Positions 1 to 5,509 of a DNA stretch of 6,286 bases are shown here, one piece after another. Each line of letters opens with the position of its first letter. The first letter of the stretch is position 1. The stretch is from Oscillospiraceae bacterium. Lineage in GTDB: Bacteria; Bacillota; Clostridia; Oscillospirales; Acutalibacteraceae. The notes under the pieces are model-generated. The model worked only from the letters and a program-made list of their open reading frames with translations. It was not told the origin of the DNA and searched no databases. The DNA is taken from contig WRDE01000128.1 of the NCBI GenBank assembly GCA_009783605.1, positions 1 to 6,286 on the forward strand, in the 5' to 3' direction. Made by a program: the position numbers and the translations under genes.

Positions 1-1
1 C

Positions 2-1057
2 AACGATATCAATACCCACAAGCCTTTTTTCCGCTCCGGCGAATGGGCGACCTGGACCCTGCGGCTGACCGACGCCCATTTCGGCGCCCGGGAGGACGGT
101 ACCGACCTGTGGTTTGTCTTTGGCGCCGATCCCGACGATATCTGTTATATCCGGAGCATCAAGGTATATGTCACCGACCGGCCGGAGAATTACGCTTTTT
201 TCAGCGCGATGGAGATGATCTCCCGGGCCTGGGGCAACGGCGGCAACCGGTTAGAGCTGAATCTGATGAACCGGGAGCAGGGGTTTGTCGCCCATGCCAT
301 TCAGTATACCCTGCCGGTGGCCGGCCGCCGGGGGGTCGAGATCATCTGCGGCGGCGCCGACGGCCGGGTCAGCATCGACGGCGCCGAGACCGATTACCAT
401 GCCGGCGATATTTTGCTGATCAACGGCGGCCAGATCCGCGGCGCCGGCACCAATATTCCCGGCGGCTGTTTTTATCTGATCTTCGACCTGTCGATGCTCG
501 GCAATCCCGGCCATCCGGTCATCAACGCGCTGCGGACCGAACGGCTGCGCTTCCAAAACCGGGTGCCGGCGTCCCACCCGGCTCACGAGATGATCTGGTC
601 GGTCTGCAACCGTCTTACGGCGGTCTACAGTCAGAACGATCAAAACGCTATGACCGAGCTGCGGCTGCAGGTGCTGCTGCTGGAGCTGCTGATCGCGCTG
701 TATGAAAACGGGTTGGTGGAAGAAAACAACGGCCGGCACCAGGCAAACAGCCAGATCCGGCAGGTGATCGAATATATGGAAAAGCATCTGGGCGAACCGC
801 TGACGGTGAACCGGTTGGCCACATTGGCCAATCTGTCGGAGGGATATTTTTCCCGGCAGTTCCGCGCCAGCGTCGGGGTGCCGCCGCTGGCCCACCTGAC
901 AGCGCTGCGGATCCAGCGCGCCGCGGCGCTGCTGACCGAAGGGCTGTCGGTGACCGAAACGGCGATGGAGGTCGGCATCCCCCACGTAAGCCACTTCATC
1001 CGCCTGTTCAAACAACGCTTCGGCGTAACGCCGCACCGGTGGAGGATTGAGAATTAA
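2..1057 (+). CDS. AraC-family transcriptional regulator with extra N-terminal domain (5' partial)
   Basis: DNA-binding regulator of the AraC/XylS family. An ATG lies at 209, but the same frame is open without a stop back to position 2 and reads as sensible protein (SGEWATWTLRLTD, then DLWFVFGAD and IRSIKVYVTD), so the true start is left of the window. Visible length is 351 residues. Residues 1-60 alternate aromatic and polar residues like the end of a beta-sandwich, perhaps carbohydrate-binding; that is a guess from pattern. About 95-165 is a cupin-like sensor (YHAGDILLINGG). About 250-351 holds the two helix-turn-helix motifs: LTVNRLATLANLSEGYFSRQF, then the conserved end SHFIRLFKQRFGVTPHRWR. 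Family members usually sense a small molecule, often a sugar, and control nearby genes; the ligand and target here are unknown. It converges on the transglutaminase gene. The stop codon and the last residues (IEN) lie at the edge of a repeat array. Confidence 0.88.
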   Translation, partial: NDINTHKPFFRSGEWATWTLRLTDAHFGAREDGTDLWFVFGADPDDICYIRSIKVYVTDRPENYAFFSAMEMISRAWGNGGNRLELNLMNREQGFVAHAIQYTLPVAGRRGVEIICGGADGRVSIDGAETDYHAGDILLINGGQIRGAGTNIPGGCFYLIFDLSMLGNPGHPVINALRTERLRFQNRVPASHPAHEMIWSVCNRLTAVYSQNDQNAMTELRLQVLLLELLIALYENGLVEENNGRHQANSQIRQVIEYMEKHLGEPLTVNRLATLANLSEGYFSRQFRASVGVPPLAHLTALRIQRAAALLTEGLSVTETAMEVGIPHVSHFIRLFKQRFGVTPHRWRIEN

Positions 1058-1134
1058 TGCTGAGTGCTTAATGCTGAATGCTTAATTATGGGGTTGATGA
1101 GCGACTGCGCGAATAATTTAGCATTCAGCATTAG
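1054..1134. repeat. Heptamer-repeat hairpin A between convergent genes
   Basis: Tandem 7-base units on the + strand: TTAATGC (1054), TGAGTGC (1061), TTAATGC (1068), TGAATGC (1075), TTAATTA (1082). An inverted copy lies at 1113-1134. Arms 1068-1089 and 1113-1134 pair over 22 bases with two mismatches around a loop of about 23 bases. The AraC stop codon (1055-1057) is inside the left arm, and the transglutaminase stop (1135-1137) abuts the right arm. The position between two converging stops would suit a bidirectional transcription stop, but there is no clear U-tract, so that role is inferred. Confidence 0.8.
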
Positions 1135-3537
1135 TTATATGAGCCACCCGCGGACCCCCAGTCTCTTCTTCACACGCTGCCGCAGCGCCGCCGTATACTG
1201 CTTGACCGTTTCGGCGCCGGTTTTGATCCGGTCTTCGGCGTTGGCCGGGGCGTTGGTGTTGGCGTAGACGAACCAGGCGTAGATTTCGGCTATTTGCGCC
1301 AGGCCGACTGACAGCGCGGCGGGTTGCTGTTCCGGATCGTCCGGCGGCAGCGCAATATCAAACCGGTAGGCGCTGTCCAACCGGCGGCCGAGCTGGTTGG
1401 CGGTTTCGCCGGCGCGGATCTTTACGCCGTCGCGGCGCAGCAGCTGCAGGATCTCAATGAAATACGCCGGGGCCGCCTGCAGGGGCGGCATTTTTTGGAT
1501 CCGGCGGAACCGCCGGCCGGCGATCCACCATATGCCGGCGGCGGTCAGGCCGGCGGCGAGGATAACCGCGACCGGCAGCAGCCAGACCAGCAGGCTGATC
1601 CGGGTACCGCCCGGCTGCGGCTGGGTGACCGAGGGTTCGGTGGGCAGGGTCGGGCCGGTGGGCGGCGTCGGCGCGGTGGTAGAATTGCCGGAGGGATAGG
1701 TGGCCGAGGGAACGCTGGGGGCCGGCGCCGAAATGTGGGAGGCGGTAGGATCCAGCATATACCAGCCGAAGCCCTCCAGATACACCTCCACCCACGCGTG
1801 GGCGCTCTCGTTGGTGACGGTGGTTTTGCCCCGGATACCCGGCTCCGCGTAGGAGGAATACCCCTCGACATACCGGGTCGGCAGCCCGACCGACCGGCAG
1901 AGCACCGACATAGCGCTGGCGAAATAGGTGCAGTAGCCCTCCCGGTGATCAAAGAGGAAATAGTCGACCAAATCCCGGCCCTCCGGCACCTCGCCGGGGG
2001 TCAGGGTGTAGGTGAAATCGGTAAAATAATTGCGGATCTGCTCGGCCATACTCAGCTCGCAGTCGGCGTCGAGGATCAATTCCCGGGCCAGCTCCAGCGT
2101 GCGTTCGGTGATGCCTTCCGGCAGCTGGGTGTACCGCTGCCGGACCGCCGCCGCGTTGTCGTTGAACAGCCGCAGCTCGCCGATCCGGCGGTCCTCCGGC
2201 CGGTATCCCACGTTCCAGCCGGCATACTGCTCCTCCCATTCGTCGATCTGCCGCTGGTAATATCCGGGGCCGATCTCCCGGAACCGCAGCGCGATCGGCG
2301 AAATGATCCCCGCGTCCTCCGGCAGGGTAAAGGTCAACTTATAGGGGGATTTGGAAGGGGATTTGGCGGCGACGGCGCCGCTTTTTTCGATGGCGTATTG
2401 CCGGGCGAAGGCCTCGCCGTAGGTATATTGCGGAACAAACAGCACCTTTTGCATCACCAGCGGCTTCACGGTCACCGACATTTCCCGGGGATTATCCTCC
2501 AAAAAGAACAGGTGCTCCCGGACATTTACCGTCTCCTCCAGCAGCGTGCCGTCCTCCTCCCACCCGGTATGGGTGTTTTTCCAGGCGTTGCCGGTGAAGG
2601 TGTCGCGGTAGCCGCCGGCGAGATAGACCCGCCGGTTGGAGCCCAGACCGGTCAGGCCGGACAGCTCCAGCACCGGCGCGCTGTTCGGCTGGATATCGCC
2701 GCCGATGGTGCCGTCCCGTTTGGTGAACCCGGTGCGGTGAAACTGGAAGGAATCCGGCGCGTTGATAAAGGCGATCAGGTCGGTCAGCGACTCGATCTGG
2801 CCGGTGGCGATCTCATGGATATAGTTGGCCTGCAGCCCCGGTTCGGCAGCCGACGGGATCATGAAAGCCGCGATAATCACCGCCAGCGCCAGCGGCGCCA
2901 CCGTCAGCGGATACAGCCGGGACGGGGCGGACAGTTTGGAGCGGGCGAACAGGCGGATATTGACCTTTTTCATGTAGTAGACCGCCATCGTCAGCAGGAA
3001 GATGAAAAACAGCGCGTTGTTGCTCTCATAGCCGTAGAGCCATTCCCAGAGATAGACCCCCATCCCCAGCAGCCCCAGCGGCAGAAACCGGGACCGGCGG
3101 GAGAAGATGGCCGCGAAAAAGGCGATGACGCAGGCGGTGAAGCCGGTCAGGAAACCCTTATGAATGGTCAGCGGGATCGATTCCCACCACATGTCCTCCA
3201 AAAAGGAGACGACAGCGCCGCCGCAGTTTTGGAAAAATTCGTCCAACCGCCCGGCGGCCAGATTGTAAAGGATAATCAGCAGAACCGTCCCGACCACTAT
3301 CCCCTGGGCGATCACCGCGTTGCGCCAGCTGACAAACATCAGCGTCCACATCACCAAAAATACCGCCAGATAGAAAACCATCAGTACCGGATTCGGCTCC
3401 AACAGCACATGGGAGAGAACGGCATAGGCGAGCGGCAGGCAATAACACAGCGCCAGCAAAACATCCGCCACCCGCTCCGAAGTCGTCTTCGGCGGGAGAG
3501 GGTTTTTCTTTGCTTTTTCACGTTTCTGCCGGGCCAT
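1135..3537 (-). CDS. Membrane-anchored transglutaminase-like protein (TgpA-like)
   Basis: An 800-residue membrane protein with a transglutaminase-like (papain-fold) domain, the third member of the MoxR-DUF58-transglutaminase cluster. After a basic N-terminus (MARQKREKAKK) come about seven hydrophobic segments: roughly residues 23-42, 51-69, 75-93, 128-145, 151-169, 174-189 and 209-228. A large extramembrane region follows. The catalytic triad is visible: Cys536 in GYCTYFASAM, His580 in NESAHAWVEVYL and Asp596 in MLDPTAS. A Pro/Thr/Ser-rich linker at about 603-645 leads to another membrane helix at about 647-673 and a charged tail resembling the DUF4129-type end of such proteins. The family may cleave or cross-link proteins or peptidoglycan-linked peptides outside the cell; the substrate is unknown. 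The ATG at 3537 was chosen because upstream in-frame codons are repeat-derived (KIDNYDIY, IINYQFSIIN). Its ribosome site is weak (GGACGTGAG). The last residues (WLI) meet hairpin A. Confidence 0.9.
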   Translation of the reverse strand: MARQKREKAKKNPLPPKTTSERVADVLLALCYCLPLAYAVLSHVLLEPNPVLMVFYLAVFLVMWTLMFVSWRNAVIAQGIVVGTVLLIILYNLAAGRLDEFFQNCGGAVVSFLEDMWWESIPLTIHKGFLTGFTACVIAFFAAIFSRRSRFLPLGLLGMGVYLWEWLYGYESNNALFFIFLLTMAVYYMKKVNIRLFARSKLSAPSRLYPLTVAPLALAVIIAAFMIPSAAEPGLQANYIHEIATGQIESLTDLIAFINAPDSFQFHRTGFTKRDGTIGGDIQPNSAPVLELSGLTGLGSNRRVYLAGGYRDTFTGNAWKNTHTGWEEDGTLLEETVNVREHLFFLEDNPREMSVTVKPLVMQKVLFVPQYTYGEAFARQYAIEKSGAVAAKSPSKSPYKLTFTLPEDAGIISPIALRFREIGPGYYQRQIDEWEEQYAGWNVGYRPEDRRIGELRLFNDNAAAVRQRYTQLPEGITERTLELARELILDADCELSMAEQIRNYFTDFTYTLTPGEVPEGRDLVDYFLFDHREGYCTYFASAMSVLCRSVGLPTRYVEGYSSYAEPGIRGKTTVTNESAHAWVEVYLEGFGWYMLDPTASHISAPAPSVPSATYPSGNSTTAPTPPTGPTLPTEPSVTQPQPGGTRISLLVWLLPVAVILAAGLTAAGIWWIAGRRFRRIQKMPPLQAAPAYFIEILQLLRRDGVKIRAGETANQLGRRLDSAYRFDIALPPDDPEQQPAALSVGLAQIAEIYAWFVYANTNAPANAEDRIKTGAETVKQYTAALRQRVKKRLGVRGWLI

Positions 3538-3557
3538 AGTGCTCACGTCCGTTCGCA

Positions 3558-3664
3558 AATTGATAATTGAAAATTGATAATTGATAATTATTGCAATGGG
3601 GAATATTGTACGCAGTTTCTGATATATATCATAATTATCAATTTTCAATTATCAATTTTCAATT
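3558..3664. repeat. Heptamer-repeat hairpin B between DUF58 and transglutaminase genes
   Basis: Five 7-base units on the + strand (AATTGAT at 3558, AATTGAA, AATTGAT, AATTGAT, AATTATT ending 3592). On the - strand, read from 3664 downward, lie AATTGAA, AATTGAT, AATTGAA, AATTGAT and AATTATG. The arms 3558-3591 and 3631-3664 are inverted repeats matching at 31 of 34 bases; the three mismatches are A/T changes seven bases apart, all at the seventh base of the unit. The loop is about 39 bases. The right arm supplies the last codons and stop of DUF58 (KIDN, stop 3645-3647). The left edge is 20 bases from the transglutaminase ATG. It is strongly AT-rich within a GC-rich region. Confidence 0.9.
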
Positions 3665-4982
3665 GATCCGCGAAAGCGGATCGTATGTCCTTCCGGGGAT
3701 AGATCTCGCTGACCGGTATTCCCATATCCCGCAGTTTCTTTATCCGGTTTTTCTGCGCGGTGAACAGCTTCAGGCGTTCCTGCTCCGGCGTCAGTTCGAT
3801 CTCCTCCGGTTTGTTGGAGAGGCCGTGCCAGGCGCGGGATTTGGCGGTGGCTTTGGCCAGCCGGGCCGCGTCGGCGGCATGGACCGCTTCGGCGGCGGGT
3901 TCGGCGCACTGGAACAGCACCAGCGTCAGCGACCGGCCGCTCTGATACAGCACCGCCAGCGACTCAAACAAATCCTCGTCTAAATGGGCGGCGAGGATCC
4001 AATAGCTGGCGGCCTCCTGCCTTTGATTGAGGAATTCGTCCAACGCCGCCGCCGCCGACAGCTCGCTGGAAAAGGGGAGCGAGGCGCAGATGGGGTAGAG
4101 GCCGGAAAAGCCGATTTCGGTCAGCGGCATGATCCGCAGCGTCCGGGCGGCATAGACGAAATCCGCCGGCTCCTCCCGGGAGGAACAGTAGTTGAGCAGC
4201 GAAACCGCCCCCTCCCGCATCCGGTCCTCCAATTCCACCCGGATATACCGTTCGGGGGCGAAGGGGGGCGGCTGGGTATCTAACAGGATAGCGGTGGACA
4301 GGTCGGCGGTACTGCCGAAATTCTTGATGACCCACTCGCCGCGTTTGGCGGACAGCTTCCAGTGGACCAATTTCATGTGGTCGGTGGGCTGGTACTGGCG
4401 GAAATCCACGATGGTGGAGTAGTCGTCCTCCACCCGCGCCTGCCGCGCCTGCACATCCATGCTGACCAACGCCGGCGGCATCCCCGGCAGCTCAAAAACC
4501 CGGGGATATACCGTCAGCAGCAGCTGCTGGCGGTGGCCGGAAATAAAGGTGAACAGCCCCAGAAAATCCGTCAGTATCACCTGCTCGATCCCGATCTCAA
4601 AAACCCCGGAATGGCGGCAGCGGAAATGCAGCCGCCCCAAAATATCGGTCATCGGCAGCAGCGTCAGCTCCGAAACCGGCAGATTCTCACACAGCAGCGC
4701 CGCGTCGGGGGCATAGGTGAGCTTCAGATAACCGCAGGGGATCGGCCAGCGGTTCTGCAGATGGATGCTGCACTCGATAATATCCCCCTTGACCGCCTGC
4801 CCGGCCGGGATCGACTGGGTAACCGCCAGCCGGCGCGACAAAAACGCCGTCAGCCCCAGCGACAAAGCCGGGAACAGCAGCACGGTATATAACAACGTAT
4901 AAGACAGCTTGTTGCCGAACAGCCAGACTAAGAAAATACAAAAGAGAATCAACAGGCTGTAGCCGATGCGGTTTCTGCGCAT
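3645..4982 (-). CDS. DUF58 domain-containing protein
   Basis: A 445-residue membrane-anchored DUF58 protein, the usual partner of MoxR ATPases. Two adjacent hydrophobic segments lie at about residues 8-23 and 25-46. A beta-rich region follows, then the family motif at 139-144 (DFLGLF, normally DPxGLF). The DUF58 signature is at about 191-212 (VDFRQYQPTDHMKLVHWKLSA, His207-Trp-Lys). Downstream, AILLDTQ (about 231-237) resembles the first strand of a von Willebrand A-like fold, though a full metal-binding DxSxS motif is not seen. A charged tail spans about 385-445. The ATG is preceded by AGAGGT at 4993-4998, ten bases away, which supports this start. The gene lies between hairpins B and C. Its final residues (KIDN) and stop come from repeat B, so its original C-terminus may have been altered. 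The family's molecular function is not established; a role in envelope assembly or stress with MoxR is inferred. Confidence 0.92.
   Translation of the reverse strand: MRRNRIGYSLLILFCIFLVWLFGNKLSYTLLYTVLLFPALSLGLTAFLSRRLAVTQSIPAGQAVKGDIIECSIHLQNRWPIPCGYLKLTYAPDAALLCENLPVSELTLLPMTDILGRLHFRCRHSGVFEIGIEQVILTDFLGLFTFISGHRQQLLLTVYPRVFELPGMPPALVSMDVQARQARVEDDYSTIVDFRQYQPTDHMKLVHWKLSAKRGEWVIKNFGSTADLSTAILLDTQPPPFAPERYIRVELEDRMREGAVSLLNYCSSREEPADFVYAARTLRIMPLTEIGFSGLYPICASLPFSSELSAAAALDEFLNQRQEAASYWILAAHLDEDLFESLAVLYQSGRSLTLVLFQCAEPAAEAVHAADAARLAKATAKSRAWHGLSNKPEEIELTPEQERLKLFTAQKNRIKKLRDMGIPVSEIYPRKDIRSAFADQLKIDN
3665..3682. other. Perfect 7-bp stem-loop inside the 3' end of the DUF58 gene
   Basis: GATCCGC (3665-3671) and GCGGATC (3676-3682) are exact inverted repeats separated by GAAA on the + strand, or TTTC on the transcribed strand. 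It lies directly beside hairpin B, in the last codons of DUF58. With the AT-rich hairpin it could affect transcript ends or decay; no function is shown. Confidence 0.45.
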
Positions 4983-4992
4983 AATGTTTGGT

Positions 4993-4998
4993 ACCTCT
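4993..4998 (-). promoter_or_regulatory. Ribosome binding site of the DUF58 gene
   Basis: On the - strand the sequence is AGAGGT, ten bases before the DUF58 ATG. It lies just outside the edge of hairpin C (5006), so the repeat has left the translation signal intact. Confidence 0.65.
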
Positions 4999-5005
4999 AT
5001 CTGAA

Positions 5006-5105
5006 AGTGGCGAGTGGCGAGTGGTTAGCGGCGAGTGATCCGGGGCTTGTGCAGGTCCCAAATAAATAAGAAATACTCGCCACTCGTCACTAACCACTCG
5101 CCACT
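5006..5105. repeat. Heptamer-repeat hairpin C between four-helix-bundle and DUF58 genes
   Basis: Five 7-base units on the + strand: AGTGGCG (5006), AGTGGCG (5013), AGTGGTT (5020), AGCGGCG (5027), AGTGATC (5034). On the - strand, read from 5105 downward, are AGTGGCG, AGTGGTT, AGTGACG, AGTGGCG and a degenerate AGTATTT. The arms 5013-5037 and 5081-5105 are inverted copies matching at 23 of 25 bases; the loop is about 43 bases. The right arm contains the last codons (LVASG) and stop of the four-helix-bundle gene. Confidence 0.88.
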
Positions 5106-5455
5106 AATTTTTGGGTGAGCGAAGAAAGTATTTTGCTTATTTCATCGGATAAGCTGAACGCATTTTCAGCATCCAACATTGTAAAATAACCAATTTCAAT
5201 ACAGATTTCCAATTGTGTTTCCAATTCCGCTTTTGAACCTCTGGCGATGGATAAAAAGTTGATAAATTCCTTTGTGCTATTTCTTTCCTGCCCTTCGGCA
5301 ATGTTGGAAGGAATGGAAACCGCGGCCCTTCTCATTTGACTGGAAAGGCCGTATACTTCATCCTTCGGGAGCATTTTGGTCAATAAATAAATTTCCTTTA
5401 CCAATTGCATGGCTTTCTGCCAAACAATCAATTCTCTATAACATTTTACTTTCAA
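5090..5455 (-). CDS. Four-helix-bundle protein (23S rRNA intervening-sequence family)
   Basis: A 121-residue member of the four-helix-bundle family first seen as open frames within 23S rRNA intervening sequences and related to the Avd accessory protein of diversity-generating retroelements. Family hallmarks are clear: YRELIVWQKAMQLVKEIY near the start, LSSQMRRAAVSIPSNIAEGQ in the middle, then RGSKAELETQLEI. No rRNA gene is near, so this is a free-standing copy; function is unknown, and nucleic-acid binding is only suggested by the Avd relation. The TTG at 5455 is preferred because AGGTGA lies seven bases before it. An in-frame GTG at 5479 falls in the repeat and would add residues from repeat and ribosome site. 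The gene is visibly AT-richer than both neighbours and is bracketed by AGTGGCG-type arrays, two of them in direct orientation (5081-5105 and 5484-5508, 24 of 25 bases identical). It interrupts the MoxR-DUF58 pair, which suggests later acquisition. Confidence 0.9.
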   Translation of the reverse strand: MKVKCYRELIVWQKAMQLVKEIYLLTKMLPKDEVYGLSSQMRRAAVSIPSNIAEGQERNSTKEFINFLSIARGSKAELETQLEICIEIGYFTMLDAENAFSLSDEISKILSSLTQKLVASG

Positions 5456-5461
5456 AACTAA

Positions 5462-5467
5462 TTCACC
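5462..5467 (-). promoter_or_regulatory. Ribosome binding site deciding the TTG start of the four-helix-bundle gene
   Basis: On the - strand the sequence CGAGGTGAATTAGTT precedes the TTG at 5455. AGGTGA with a seven-base gap is a good Shine-Dalgarno match and supports TTG over the upstream in-frame GTG. Confidence 0.65.
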
Positions 5468-5473
5468 TCGTAA

Positions 5474-5508
5474 AATCACTCATCACTCGCCACTAACCAC
5501 TCGCCACT
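5474..5508 (-). repeat. Heptamer array D between MoxR and four-helix-bundle genes
   Basis: Five exact 7-base steps on the - strand: AGTGGCG (5508-5502), AGTGGTT, AGTGGCG, AGTGATG, AGTGATT (5480-5474). It begins two bases after the MoxR stop codon. It is a direct copy of the right arm of hairpin C and an inverted copy of its left arm (24 of 25 bases against 5013-5037). Unlike the other junctions it has no inverted partner of its own next to it. Confidence 0.88.
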
Positions 5509-5509
5509 C

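Larger units (their letters stand above)
5006..5508. mobile_element. Candidate repeat-bounded insertion carrying the four-helix-bundle gene
   Basis: The outer arrays (5006-5040 on +, 5474-5508 on -) are inverted copies of each other, and between them lie the inner array 5071-5105 and the AT-rich four-helix-bundle gene. Excising the interval would bring the MoxR stop to about 25 bases from the DUF58 ATG and keep the DUF58 ribosome site, the spacing expected in a compact operon. No transposase, recombinase or clear target duplication is visible, so mobility is inferred from structure and base composition alone. Confidence 0.45.

Noticed and set aside
43..705. Open frame on the + strand overlapping the AraC gene
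   Set aside because: It is Arg/Gly/Pro-rich with no domain; the neighbouring frame encodes the regulator.
1054..1137. Classical Rho-independent terminator
   Set aside because: A stem is present, but it is AT-rich with a long loop and no clear U-tract on either strand, so only a possible terminator role is noted.
1324..3570. Long open frame (748 codons) on the + strand opposite the transglutaminase gene
   Set aside because: It is low-complexity, rich in Gly, Arg, Gln and Pro, as expected from a shadow frame in GC-rich DNA, while the opposite strand shows clear domains.
3538..3648. 37-residue N-terminal extension of the transglutaminase gene to a TTG at 3648
   Set aside because: The extra codons are made of hairpin B and its loop, no ribosome site precedes the TTG, and MARQKREKAKK before the first membrane helix is a normal start.
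4687..5097. Open frame on the - strand ending inside DUF58, with DHSPLTTRHSPL
   Set aside because: Its first part is translated repeat C and the rest is a shadow of DUF58.
5090..5455. True 23S rRNA intervening sequence or diversity-generating retroelement
   Set aside because: No rRNA sequence, reverse transcriptase or template/variable repeats are in the window; only the protein family is shared.
5456..5479. GTG start at 5479 for the four-helix-bundle gene
   Set aside because: The GTG is part of a heptamer unit, and the good ribosome site lies inside the extension, just before the TTG at 5455.
5006..5508. CRISPR array
   Set aside because: Units are seven bases in direct contact, without unique spacers, and no cas genes are visible.
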